Below are positions 42,575-51,792 of a DNA stretch of 64,000 nucleotides, piece by piece; position 1 is the first letter of the stretch; each line of letters opens with the position of its first letter. A program made the translations under genes and the position numbers. The stretch is from NCBI RefSeq assembly GCF_013266735.1, contig NZ_JABSNU010000021.1, positions 1-64,000 on the forward strand, given 5' to 3'. The notes under the pieces were generated by a model that saw only the letters and a program-made list of their open reading frames with translations, was not told the origin of the DNA and made no database searches. Source of the DNA: Pedobacter foliorum. Its GTDB lineage: Bacteria > Bacteroidota > Bacteroidia > Sphingobacteriales > Sphingobacteriaceae.

Positions 42575-43915
42575 TTATTGGTCTTTTGTCAGTACAAAAG
42601 TGGCTCCACCTTGCTGAAACGTCATTTGCTTTTTTTCAACATCAAAAGTTCCAGTAATACCTGCAGATTCGAGGGCAAATACATTCGCTTTTACCGGTTC
42701 AAGCGGAAAGGCTGATTGTCCTGTTGCCTGACCATAAAGAATACCATCTTTCTTAGTGATCGCAATTTTAAAGGGTAATTTATCTGTTGAATAGATGCCT
42801 AAGTATTGATCGAGGTCTTCTGGTTTAACAGAAAATGTATTAGCATACGAAGGGATAGTGTAAGGCTTATTAAACGCTATACTTAGCACACCGATTGTCA
42901 CATTGTTCATTAGGGTGTTTACTCCATTTGCAGTAATAGCAATGGCAGTTTTGTCTGTCGGATAATATGCAAGTACCGATTGGAAACCGTCAATACCTCC
43001 ATTATGCCCATAACCTTGTCGTTCATAAAAAGGTATTACAAACATTGCCATCCCATAATTTCCTTGCAGAGTTTTCATTTGCGTAAGGCTCTCCTGACTA
43101 ATCAGCTTGCCATTAAACAAGGCATCTATAAACTTTACCAGATCTGAAGGGGTGGAAACCAGAGCTCCGGCACCACAAGGAATGCTCATATCTGTCTCTG
43201 AATCTGGTGTCCAGCTACCAATCCATTTATAAGAATTAGCCTCCTTATTTGATGGATTTATTTTACCTCCATAATAAGTGTCTTTTAATCCTAGTTTTGT
43301 TGTTATTCTTGCTTTTAAAGCTGCATCATAGGTTTTCTTATCAAGTTTTTCGATAATAAAGCCTAGCAGTACGTAATTGGTGTTACTGTATTCGTGTTTG
43401 CTTCCCGGCTCAAAGACAGAGGCATGTTGAAACTTAGCCAGTAGTTCTTCCTGACTTACCTTTTGAGCCAGAGTAGCAACGTAACCCGGATCGTTGGTGA
43501 AATTAAATAGTCCACTGCTATGGTTCAATAGATTCGCAATCGTAATTTTCTCAGCATTGGGTAATTGAGGGAAATAGGTAGACAAAGGTGTGGTGAGGCT
43601 AAGTTTACCTTCCTGAATCAATTGAAAGATCATTGTTCCGGTAAACATCTTGGTGATTGAACCGATACGATATTTTGTTTGTGGTGTAGCGGTTATAGGT
43701 TTAGCACTGCTACGGTTGGCATCTCCAATTGCTTTACTATAAACAAGCTTACCATCAAGCATTACCGCAAGGCTCATCATCGCCTTATTATTTTTATCAA
43801 GAGCATTGAGTAAACTATCTAGCTTTGCTTTATTGAGAGGGGGCGAAGCAGTTTGGGCACAAGAGCTAAAGGCAATGAAGAATAAAAGGGATAAGAAAGC
43901 TATTGTTTTTTTCAT
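42575..43915 (-). CDS. Serine hydrolase of the class C beta-lactamase/DD-peptidase family
   Basis: 446 aa, signal peptide (CAQ at the cleavage region, also a possible lipobox SSC). Catalytic SxxK is in YRIGSITKMFTG near residue 90, the YxN motif in HEYSNTNYVLLG and the third motif HNGG in GYGHNGGIDGF. A C-terminal beta domain of about 90 residues follows. Family members are DD-peptidases, esterases or beta-lactamases; true beta-lactamase activity is unlikely without the KTG box. Monocistronic and divergent from the kinase gene. Confidence 0.92.
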   Translation of the reverse strand: MKKTIAFLSLLFFIAFSSCAQTASPPLNKAKLDSLLNALDKNNKAMMSLAVMLDGKLVYSKAIGDANRSSAKPITATPQTKYRIGSITKMFTGTMIFQLIQEGKLSLTTPLSTYFPQLPNAEKITIANLLNHSSGLFNFTNDPGYVATLAQKVSQEELLAKFQHASVFEPGSKHEYSNTNYVLLGFIIEKLDKKTYDAALKARITTKLGLKDTYYGGKINPSNKEANSYKWIGSWTPDSETDMSIPCGAGALVSTPSDLVKFIDALFNGKLISQESLTQMKTLQGNYGMAMFVIPFYERQGYGHNGGIDGFQSVLAYYPTDKTAIAITANGVNTLMNNVTIGVLSIAFNKPYTIPSYANTFSVKPEDLDQYLGIYSTDKLPFKIAITKKDGILYGQATGQSAFPLEPVKANVFALESAGITGTFDVEKKQMTFQQGGATFVLTKDQ

Positions 43916-44160
43916 ATTAGATTAGGAAGATAAGATACTATTTGCTCACAAAGAGCGGAAGTTAAGCGTTAAAATAAAGATAACAATTTTCTATAAGAGT
44001 ATTAAAGTTCATTTAGTTGAATGATAAATACTCTTTGATTTTGCATAAACGAAAGCTTATATCGTCCAATTCAAAATAATCTCTACAAGATTCAAATCTG
44101 CATATACAAAAAGAGTTCGAAAGCCTTTACTTTGAGGTAACATAAATTTCAAAGAAGCAG

Positions 44161-45906
44161 ATGCGCAGTATTGTTATATTCATATTTATCATATTTTCTC
44201 AAATCTATTGCTATGCACAAAAGCTAGAGATGGAACTAGATAGTATTAATCCAATCATCCAGAATGATAGTCATGGTGATTCTATCAGAAAACATTTTTC
44301 ATATACCTTTTATAGCCATGAAGCAAAAATGACAAAGCAAAAGAATCTGATGATGATGGCTTTCTTTTCCAACAAATTAGCAGTCAACCATGAGTACGTA
44401 CTATCGAAAATACCGGAGCTAAAACTACTTCGCAGTCCTAAGGCATATGAAATAATATCTAGACCTTTTAATAGCTATTCAGGTGCCTATGCAATACCTA
44501 TATTCGATTCTACCGGAATCATGTTAACTGTAAATGGTATAAATGCTTCAAACGTGCAACAATACCAGTTTCGGGTACTGGAAGATAATCAAAAAATTGT
44601 GATGCCATGGACCAGGCCTAAGTTATTTACCAAAGCATATATGATGACAAAGATTGCCGATTCAACGAAAATCGATGAATTTGCAGCCTACCTGGGTCAG
44701 TTCAAAGGAAATTACGGAACTTCTCTGACCTTTCAGGTAAGAGACATCAATACTCCTGACAGTATAAACACATCAATGACTGCCTATTGGTTAAAATGGA
44801 AGCCTAGAGTAGTAGGTGTATTTACCTTTTCCCAACTTCCTGAATTTTTGACCATTTTTAAACAACAATGGAAGAGGATGTCATTTGGTGAAGATGCTAA
44901 AGACTGGAGTGCAGACTCTACACTTCTAAAACTTAAAAAGAACTTCCGTCATGATGAGAATAACTTAATTTTCTATCTAGATGATATCATTATATCAAAG
45001 AACATCATCGAGTATAGGTTGGTAAAAGAAAGCGACAGCACGAAATGGGCTGTAAACGATTTCGACTTCAATCTGGTTTGGCTCAAAAATTTGTCACCTG
45101 GCAATTATGAACTGCAAATACGCTATAGCGTACAGCGGATGAATGTCTGCAAATATTTATTTACAATACAGGCGGCGTGGTACCAGACTCTATGGGCCAA
45201 AATAGGGCTTACAGTAATCGGCCTGCTCGCCATCGGTTTTGTCGTACTCCTATGGCGTTCAAGAAAACAAGCTGAAAAACTAAAAGCGCAAGGGACACAA
45301 AAACAATTGGTGCAAACCGAACTAAAATCTATTCGATCTCAGTTCAACCCGCATTTTGTCTTCAATGCTCTCAGTTCTATACAAGGTCTTATTACAAAAA
45401 ACGATTCGGAGAATGCATCAAAATATTTAATCGAATTCAGCAACTTGATGCGTGATTCACTAAAGGCAACTAATAACGAATTTGTAAGCATTTCAAGTGA
45501 AATAAAGATACTGGAGAACTATTTGAATCTTGAAAAATTGCGTTTTGGCTTTAATTATAAAATAGAAACAAGCCCCCAAGTAGACACCAATGCAATTGAA
45601 ATTCCGAGTCTATTTTTACAACCATTGGTAGAAAATGCAGTAAAACATGGAATATCCGCCCTACAAGAAAAAGGATACCTAACCGTATCATTTGAAAAAG
45701 TGGATAACGATATGGTTGTTCAGGTAACAGATAATGGTAAAGGGTTTAATGAAAATGCTGAATCTAAGGGGTTTGGCCTGCAGTTAACAAAAGAAAGAAT
45801 TAAACTATTGAACCAAACACTCAATGACCAACAAATTAATTTTTCGGTAAAAAGAATGAATGATAAAACACAAGTGATTATTCATTTCAAAAATTGGTTA
45901 ATATGA
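44161..45906 (+). CDS. LytS/YehU-type sensor histidine kinase
   Basis: 581 aa. It has a signal-like N-terminus, a long periplasmic part (about residues 20-340) of unknown fold, one membrane segment (IGLTVIGLLAIGFVVLLW, about 345-365), a coil, then the His_kinase domain. The phospho-acceptor His is in SQFNPHFVFNALSSI, the ATP-binding N-box in PLVENAVKHG and the G-box in DNGKGFNE. The stop overlaps the start of the LytTR regulator by 4 bp (ATGA at 45903-45906), a clear two-component pair. The sensed signal is unknown. Confidence 0.93.
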   Translation: MRSIVIFIFIIFSQIYCYAQKLEMELDSINPIIQNDSHGDSIRKHFSYTFYSHEAKMTKQKNLMMMAFFSNKLAVNHEYVLSKIPELKLLRSPKAYEIISRPFNSYSGAYAIPIFDSTGIMLTVNGINASNVQQYQFRVLEDNQKIVMPWTRPKLFTKAYMMTKIADSTKIDEFAAYLGQFKGNYGTSLTFQVRDINTPDSINTSMTAYWLKWKPRVVGVFTFSQLPEFLTIFKQQWKRMSFGEDAKDWSADSTLLKLKKNFRHDENNLIFYLDDIIISKNIIEYRLVKESDSTKWAVNDFDFNLVWLKNLSPGNYELQIRYSVQRMNVCKYLFTIQAAWYQTLWAKIGLTVIGLLAIGFVVLLWRSRKQAEKLKAQGTQKQLVQTELKSIRSQFNPHFVFNALSSIQGLITKNDSENASKYLIEFSNLMRDSLKATNNEFVSISSEIKILENYLNLEKLRFGFNYKIETSPQVDTNAIEIPSLFLQPLVENAVKHGISALQEKGYLTVSFEKVDNDMVVQVTDNGKGFNENAESKGFGLQLTKERIKLLNQTLNDQQINFSVKRMNDKTQVIIHFKNWLI

Positions 45907-46661
45907 TAAGAGCCGTAATTATTGATGACGAAAAAAACAATATTGAAAATATTGTACAGCTACTACAAAAACATGAACTGCCAGTAACCATTGTAGGTTC
46001 TGCCACTGATGCCGACGACGGGGTTGCAACAATTGCAGCAACCAACCCTGATTTATTGTTTTTAGACATTCAAATGCCCGAAAAGAATGGATTTGATGTA
46101 CTTAAAGCATTGCCACACCATCAGTTCGAAGTCATTTTTGTTACGGCTTTTGATCAATATGGGATACAGGCCGTAAAATTCTCTGCTATAGATTACTTAC
46201 TAAAACCCATCAATCCTGATGAATTAAAAGTATCGATTCATAAAGTAGAAGCAAAGCTTAATCGGAAAAAGGAGAACCTTCAACTGGAAAATCTGATGGA
46301 ACTAATTAGAGACAAAGACGCTAAAAAAGACCACAAATTAGCGTTAGCCTCAACTAAAGAAATCAGATTTGTGCATACTGAGGAAATTATTCGTTGCGAA
46401 TCATCTAACGCCTACACTCAATTCTATTTAACTGACGGAAAGAATATCATGGTGTCAAAACCCATTTTCGAATATGAAGAATTATTAGCGAGTTATGACT
46501 TCATTCGCTGCCATCAATCTCATTTAGTAAATAAGAAGTTTATAAAAAGCCTGGTCAAAGAAGACAGTGGATACCTTTTATTAAACGATAATACCCGTAT
46601 TCCCATCTCCAGGGGTAAAAAAGAAAACCTACTAAAAGCTTTACACACCGTTAAAAAATAA
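45903..46661 (+). CDS. LytTR-family response regulator
   Basis: 252 aa from ATG at 45903 inside ATGA overlapping the kinase stop; the frame extends three codons but translation coupling favours this start. It has a receiver domain (IIDDEKNNIENI; phospho-Asp55 in LLFLDIQMPEKNG; KPI near 105) and a LytTR DNA-binding domain (IIRCESSNAYTQFYL, FIRCHQSHLVNKKFI). It is the partner of the preceding kinase and probably controls targets including the downstream TlpA-like gene, 11 bp away. Confidence 0.95.
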   Translation: MIRAVIIDDEKNNIENIVQLLQKHELPVTIVGSATDADDGVATIAATNPDLLFLDIQMPEKNGFDVLKALPHHQFEVIFVTAFDQYGIQAVKFSAIDYLLKPINPDELKVSIHKVEAKLNRKKENLQLENLMELIRDKDAKKDHKLALASTKEIRFVHTEEIIRCESSNAYTQFYLTDGKNIMVSKPIFEYEELLASYDFIRCHQSHLVNKKFIKSLVKEDSGYLLLNDNTRIPISRGKKENLLKALHTVKK

Positions 46662-46672
46662 ACCCAAACGCT

Positions 46673-48187
46673 ATGAAATATTTAATGTTTTTCTTCCTGT
46701 CATTCTACTGCATTCAGTTAAATGCACAAAGTGTTTCTCCTATTACAATGGAGGATAAAAAAATGGATGCCTATCTCATCAATCGCAAACCAGCCATATT
46801 GACTATTCTGGTGAAAAATCTTCCGGATAGCATTAAAAAAGTAGATGTGCAGTATACGCTGGTACAGCTCGGAGCAGGGTTCCAGGTTAAAAAATATACG
46901 GAAACTGATGCTACAGGGTTATCGAAAATAACTCTTGATCAGAACTTACCTTATCAACAAATATGGTTAAGCGTGGGCAATTATTTATACGCAGGCATAT
47001 ATGTAAATGAAGAATTAACTGTTACCATCGATGCAGGTAAAACATCAAATGCTAGCGTTTACATGATTGGTGATGGAGTAGCGTATTCAGGTAAAGATGG
47101 GGAGTTGAATACAGTAATGAATAAAAATGTGTTGTTTAAAAAGAAGGAAAAAGAACTTATACAAGATAGCTTGGGGAGTTTACGCAATTCAAGGAAAAAG
47201 TATACTGTTGATTCCTTCCTATTTAAAACCGACTCTATTCGCAAACAACTAACAGAAATAGATAACGAGTTCATCGCTAAGTTTCCTAATTATGGTTGGG
47301 CGGTTAAAAATGAGACTTTGTCTGAGTTTTATGGAAATCTTTGTGTAGCCTACTGGGGTAATGATATGCCTGATAAACTTTTTAAAGAAGTTAAGAACCA
47401 TAAACCTTATTTTACAAGTAATGATGGCGCTTTGTATTATCAGTATTTGAAGAGTTACACTCAGGATATAAAACCAAATAGGCTTGAAAATACCTTGAAA
47501 TTATGCGACAGCCTATATACAGAACAGAAATCTGATATATTAAAGCTATATTTTTTGCGATCAGAAAAAGATAGCTTTTCCGAGTCTTATCCATCGATTA
47601 TCAATAGTATCAAAACAAAATGGTGTAAGAAAATTGCAACGGATGAATTTGCTAAAGCTACTATTAGTCAAAAAAAGATAGATAGCTTGTTTGCCTTATC
47701 TAAAACATTAGAAGCAGTAAATATTGGCACTCCATTGATGAAATTACCATTCGAAGCTAATCTATATCAATTAGATACACTAACAAACGTTAATGATTTT
47801 ATACTTAATCTAAAATCAAAGTTCTCAAAAAAAGCACTTATTGTTGACTTTTGGGCCACCTGGTGCGCTCCTTGTTTATCGGATTTACCATTTAGTAAAA
47901 GTCTTCATGAGAAAAACAAAGATCTAGCTATAGAATACGTTTACCTATGTACTACTGATGGTTCAAATATTGATGTATGGAAAAATAGAGTTGCAGACCT
48001 GCAAATTCCAGGCACCCATATCTTTGTCAATGAAAAAATTATAGCCCAATTAAAAACTGCATTTAATGCAGAAAGCGGGTTCCCATCTTATGTGGTCGTA
48101 GATGTTAATGGTAAAGTGAATCCTAAAGTAATCACAAGAATGGAGATGTTAGATAGAGATAGTATAAAGAAGGTAGCAGGGCTATAA
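46673..48187 (+). CDS. TlpA-like thiol-disulfide oxidoreductase with a long N-terminal domain
   Basis: 504 aa, signal peptide ending QLNAQ. The first 370 residues have a beta-rich part then helices and no recognised enzyme motif. The C-terminal thioredoxin-like domain has the active pair in WCAPC (residues 397-401) and the cis-Pro in GFPSY near 471. It would work in the periplasm, reducing or exchanging disulfides. It begins 11 bp after the LytTR regulator gene, so it is likely the third gene of a signalling operon; which protein it acts on is unknown. Confidence 0.88.
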   Translation: MKYLMFFFLSFYCIQLNAQSVSPITMEDKKMDAYLINRKPAILTILVKNLPDSIKKVDVQYTLVQLGAGFQVKKYTETDATGLSKITLDQNLPYQQIWLSVGNYLYAGIYVNEELTVTIDAGKTSNASVYMIGDGVAYSGKDGELNTVMNKNVLFKKKEKELIQDSLGSLRNSRKKYTVDSFLFKTDSIRKQLTEIDNEFIAKFPNYGWAVKNETLSEFYGNLCVAYWGNDMPDKLFKEVKNHKPYFTSNDGALYYQYLKSYTQDIKPNRLENTLKLCDSLYTEQKSDILKLYFLRSEKDSFSESYPSIINSIKTKWCKKIATDEFAKATISQKKIDSLFALSKTLEAVNIGTPLMKLPFEANLYQLDTLTNVNDFILNLKSKFSKKALIVDFWATWCAPCLSDLPFSKSLHEKNKDLAIEYVYLCTTDGSNIDVWKNRVADLQIPGTHIFVNEKIIAQLKTAFNAESGFPSYVVVDVNGKVNPKVITRMEMLDRDSIKKVAGL

Positions 48188-48380
48188 TTTGTGTAAGTAT
48201 CTATAGATATTAATAAATACCCGTAGATTGATTTTACATAAGTTTTTTTTAACAGATACTGGCGTTTTCTTTTTTTGCGCAAAGATATTGGCAGATGCAC
48301 AAACGCCTAGCAATGCGTAAATTTTTTGTCTATCTGCTAAATTTATAAGATTAGGATATCTAAAAATGTAAAACGCGTAC

Positions 48381-48422
48381 AATGTTATATAGTAAAAAAT
48401 ATTATTTTTACTATATAACATT
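48381..48422. promoter_or_regulatory. Perfect 18-bp inverted repeat upstream of the fucosyltransferase-like gene
   Basis: AATGTTATATAGTAAAAA (48381-48398) and TTTTTACTATATAACATT (48405-48422) flank a 6-nt loop. It starts 99 bp upstream of the ATG at 48480. The almost all-AT stem is weak as a terminator, so it may be a terminator relic, an operator or an element end. Confidence 0.5.
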
Positions 48423-48479
48423 TGCAACTAAGAAAATAAGTTTTATAAATGGCGATAACTAATAAAAAATAGATAAAAA

Positions 48480-49301
48480 ATGGAAGCGCTTTCAAAATAT
48501 CCCAATATTGAATTTTCAGGCTCTATAAAGCAGCATGGATTATGTATAATAGATAGTAGGGTTCATGGTCTTTTTGCAAGTTTCTACTGCATTTTATACG
48601 GGTTATACATTTGTGAAATGGAGGACATCGAGCCAATAATTTTACTTGGACCTAATCATTTATACTATGAAGAGGAACATGGAAGTAATATTTTTAATTA
48701 TTTTTATTCGCAGGAATATGATGCTATTCCTGAATTGGGGAAGATTCTTGTGGTAAATCCTATTCCTTTCTTGTATTGGTGCCGAATTTCTACTTCGGAA
48801 AAACTAAAAGCCAACATGTTGATAAAGAAATATTTCAATCTCCAGATTGAATTCAAGAAGCTTATTAGGTTATTCAAGAAGGAGAACTTTGGCAAGAGCA
48901 GAATCCTTGGTGTTCATTACAGAGGAACTGATAAAATTCAGGAAACCGATCTACTGCCATTTCGAATATATGTAGAGAAAATAGATTTTATGTTGAAGAA
49001 TAATATGTGCGATAGAATATTCTTCTCTACTGATGAATTGAGATTAAGGTTATATATGGAAAAAAGATACAAGAAAAAGCTAATTATGTATGATCTTGAA
49101 GGTGATTATAAAGATACTTTAAAGAATAATAAAGGCTTACATTTTTCTACTTCAAGTCCATTCTTACATGCTAAAGATGCACTTATGGAGTGCTATCTAC
49201 TTTCAGACTGTACCATGCTTTTAAGTTCTCATAAATCTTCAATGTCATTGTTCGCTACATTTCTCAATCCGAATTTAATCCACATCATTATTGAACCCTA
49301 A
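48480..49301 (+). CDS. Probable fucosyltransferase-like glycosyltransferase (NodZ/GT23-type fold)
   Basis: 273 aa, no signal peptide or membrane segment. The strongest clue is GVHYRGTDKI (HYRGTDK at residues 146-152), the nucleotide-binding signature of NodZ and other alpha-fucosyltransferases. Further pieces are RIFFSTDELRLR (179-190) and the final LLSDCTMLLSSHKSSMSLFA (241-260), matching the family's C-terminal SD...S...S pattern. It is AT-rich compared with its neighbours, stands alone and has no glycan cluster around it, which suggests acquisition from elsewhere. Acceptor and sugar are unknown. Confidence 0.65.
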   Translation: MEALSKYPNIEFSGSIKQHGLCIIDSRVHGLFASFYCILYGLYICEMEDIEPIILLGPNHLYYEEEHGSNIFNYFYSQEYDAIPELGKILVVNPIPFLYWCRISTSEKLKANMLIKKYFNLQIEFKKLIRLFKKENFGKSRILGVHYRGTDKIQETDLLPFRIYVEKIDFMLKNNMCDRIFFSTDELRLRLYMEKRYKKKLIMYDLEGDYKDTLKNNKGLHFSTSSPFLHAKDALMECYLLSDCTMLLSSHKSSMSLFATFLNPNLIHIIIEP

Positions 49302-49442
49302 AAAAAGTGAAGTAATTCTTCTCTTTTGAAGATAGTATTCTTTTCCCATTACTAGTTATTTTGCAGATGTAAATAATAAGGAATAAAAGTATATTTTTGT
49401 CAACGGTTTTGTCAATGAGCACATGTAAAACCCTTTTTAAAT

Positions 49443-49856
49443 ATGAATAAAACACAACATTGGTTAGTAAAATCAGAGCCTTTTAAATACAGCTGGGATA
49501 AATTTAACGAAGACGGCAGAACCTTTTGGGATGGTGTACGCAACTATCAGGCACGTAACAACCTGAAAGAGATGAAAGAAGGCGATCTGGTTTTATTCTA
49601 TCACAGTAATGAAGGTAAAAACGTAGTCGGTATAGCGAAAGTGGTAAGAGAGTTTTATCAAGATCCAACTACCGACGATGCTAACTGGGTTGTAGTTGAT
49701 CTGGCGCCGGTTGAAGCATTAAAAAATCCGGTAAGTCTGGAGCAAATCAAAGCAGAAGAAAGCCTAAAAGATGTTTCTTTAGTTAGACAAGGCAGACTAT
49801 CTGTAATGCCCCTTAAAGCAGAAGAATTTGATAAAATACTAGAGATGGGGAGCTAA
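49443..49856 (+). CDS. EVE-domain protein (thymocyte nuclear protein 1-like)
   Basis: 137 aa. The start HWLVKSEPFKYSWDKFNEDG with WDGVRNYQARNNLKEM, then LVLFYHSN, is the EVE domain, a PUA-related fold that recognises modified bases in DNA or RNA. Length is normal for the stand-alone form. It is preceded by a candidate -7 element TATTTTTG (49392-49399). The function of bacterial EVE proteins is not settled. The stop is 3 bp from the stop of the convergent antiporter gene. Confidence 0.92.
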   Translation: MNKTQHWLVKSEPFKYSWDKFNEDGRTFWDGVRNYQARNNLKEMKEGDLVLFYHSNEGKNVVGIAKVVREFYQDPTTDDANWVVVDLAPVEALKNPVSLEQIKAEESLKDVSLVRQGRLSVMPLKAEEFDKILEMGS

Positions 49857-49858
49857 AC

Positions 49859-51058
49859 TCAATGTATCCCAGTATAAGGTTCTGCTCTTACATATTTCTT
49901 AGTTAAGAGCAGGCCTACACTCATGATCAAGCTCGATCCCAACACCACCACAAACAAGAAAGAAGTCCCTATTTCAGGAATCTTAAGCGCATGAGGCAAG
50001 TTAAAGTACAGTAAAATACTAATCAACCCTCTGGGAGCAATAAAACTCTCAGCGCCGCTGTTTTCCCTTCTAAATATTTTAAGATATACCACCCTAATCA
50101 CAAAGATAGAGGCGAGCATAATCAACCCATTCACAATAACAATTTGATCATTCAATTGATAAATGTTCATTGTAAAACCGAATATCACAAAGAAAAACGT
50201 TCTTAAAATAAAAGCACTTTCAGCCGATAACTGATGTAGCTGAGTTAAGTCGGTGGCTAAGTTCTTGTAAATAAATTTACTCCTGAACCACGCATATTTA
50301 ATAGTGTCCGCATTGTTCAAAAACAAGCCAAAAGAAAGTATTAAAACAAGGGCCGACAAATGATACGACTGCCCAATCGCATACACCATTATCAATATAG
50401 AGATGATCAGGAAGAACTTAATGTGATGCGCTATTTTCCCCATAATATACAACAACACGATGCAGGAAATAGCCGATAACACTACTATCAATATTGTATT
50501 TAACCCCAATCCTGTAAACGAAGAGGTAGAAATATGAGGATTAGAAATTGCAAAGTTGAACAGTATAATCCCCAGAATATCAGAAAACGAAGACTCATAA
50601 ATGATAAACTCTTTGCCCTTTTTAGATAACGCTGCGGCGGATGGAATGGCAATAGCAGAACTAACTACACTAAAAGGAATTGCGTTACTAAAGCAAGTGT
50701 AAAGATCGCGACCGGTAATCTCGTATATAATAAAGGTGATCACAGAAACCGAGGCAACCAGTATTACCAAAGCCGATAGAAATGCACCTTTAATAATTTT
50801 ATTCTTATCCCGATCATACTTAAGTTCAAGAGAGCCCTCAAAAACGATCATGATTAAACCCACAGTACCGAGGGCAGGTAAGATCTTTAGAAAATCAAAA
50901 GTTTCAATCTTAAGATTATCTACAAGTACGCGCAAGCCTATTCCTAAAATCAGTAGCAATAGTACAGATGGCAATTTAGTTTTACTGGCAACAAGGTCAA
51001 ACAAATAAGAGAAGATGACCAGTCCGCTTAAAATAATCAGTGTAGTGTAGGTCGTCAT
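49859..51058 (-). CDS. Cation:proton antiporter (CPA1/NhaP-like)
   Basis: 399 aa with about 12 membrane segments, the Na+/H+ exchanger fold. The stretch PSVLLLLILGIGLRV and the ion-site region FSVVSSAIAIPSAAAL, ESSFSDILGIILFNFA fit this family; FSDI holds the conserved Asp of the exchange site. There is no C-terminal TrkA domain. It exchanges Na+ or K+ for protons across the inner membrane. It is separated from the co-directional thioesterase gene by a terminator. Confidence 0.88.
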   Translation of the reverse strand: MTTYTTLIILSGLVIFSYLFDLVASKTKLPSVLLLLILGIGLRVLVDNLKIETFDFLKILPALGTVGLIMIVFEGSLELKYDRDKNKIIKGAFLSALVILVASVSVITFIIYEITGRDLYTCFSNAIPFSVVSSAIAIPSAAALSKKGKEFIIYESSFSDILGIILFNFAISNPHISTSSFTGLGLNTILIVVLSAISCIVLLYIMGKIAHHIKFFLIISILIMVYAIGQSYHLSALVLILSFGLFLNNADTIKYAWFRSKFIYKNLATDLTQLHQLSAESAFILRTFFFVIFGFTMNIYQLNDQIVIVNGLIMLASIFVIRVVYLKIFRRENSGAESFIAPRGLISILLYFNLPHALKIPEIGTSFLFVVVLGSSLIMSVGLLLTKKYVRAEPYTGIH

Positions 51059-51073
51059 TTTTCCTATTTATTT

Positions 51074-51097
51074 AATAACAGCATTCCTGCTGTTATT
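51074..51097 (-). terminator. Intrinsic terminator after the thioesterase gene
   Basis: AATAACAGCA (51074-51083) pairs perfectly with TGCTGTTATT (51088-51097) over a 4-nt loop. It starts 3 nt after the thioesterase stop (minus strand), and the minus strand continues AAATAAATAGG. The tract is A/T-rich but not a pure T-run. Confidence 0.7.
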
Positions 51098-51099
51098 GT

Positions 51100-51621
51100 T
51101 TACTCCTTAAAAAATAGGGCTTTCAATTCAATAGCATCATTAGGCAACATTTTACCACTCAATATTAAACGCAATTGTCTTCTTCTTAAAGCCCCGGCAA
51201 ATAATTCAATTTCTTCCTCAGTTTCAGGTTTTAATTCCGGAACAGGGATCGTTCTTCCACTCTGGTCAACAGCTACAAAAGTATAGTAAGCCTCATTAGA
51301 TTTCACTCTACTTCCCGAAGGGATATTTTCAGCCCATACATCAAGTCTTACCTCTACAGAAGTATTAAATGAACGGGTAACCTTGGCTTCAATAGTAATT
51401 ACATCACCAAGTTTTATGGGTTGTTTAAATGATACATTATCCACAGAAGCAGTAACCACAATTCTATTGCAATGTTTTTGAGCCGATATTGCAGCTGCAA
51501 TATCCATCCAATGCAATAATCTTCCACCCATTAAATTATTAAGGGTGTTGGTATCGTTGGGTAAAACCAACTCATTCATTATGGTGAAGGAATCCTTCGG
51601 ATTTTTAGCTTTTGTACTCAT
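51100..51621 (-). CDS. Acyl-CoA thioesterase (hotdog fold)
   Basis: 173 aa from ATG at 51621 (MSTKAKNPKDSFTIMNELVL); nine extra upstream codons are not needed. The hotdog core is NTLNNLMGGRLLHWMDIAA (with the catalytic-site helix) and RIVVTASVDNVSFKQPIKLG, matching the YciA/BACH type that hydrolyses fatty acyl-CoA. It has a C-terminal tail of about 50 residues (ALRRRQLRLILSGK) beyond the single domain. The gene may adjust the acyl-CoA pool. Cytoplasmic. Confidence 0.92.
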   Translation of the reverse strand: MSTKAKNPKDSFTIMNELVLPNDTNTLNNLMGGRLLHWMDIAAAISAQKHCNRIVVTASVDNVSFKQPIKLGDVITIEAKVTRSFNTSVEVRLDVWAENIPSGSRVKSNEAYYTFVAVDQSGRTIPVPELKPETEEEIELFAGALRRRQLRLILSGKMLPNDAIELKALFFKE

Positions 51622-51792
51622 CTCAGCACAAAAGTAAGTAAAATTCAACAGACATCACTTTTACCGGATAAAAGCAGGATGTTAAAGTTAATCAAACTAT
51701 GACGCCAAGTTTCTTGTTGATTGTGTATCTTAGATGTATGTTATTTTCTAGTATCCCCGTTGTCATTAAATTATCTCCATCATTGTAGGGGC

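Noticed and set aside
42575..43915. Functional class C beta-lactamase resistance gene
   Set aside because: SxxK and YxN are present, but the third motif is HNGG rather than KTG, so a peptidase or esterase is more likely.
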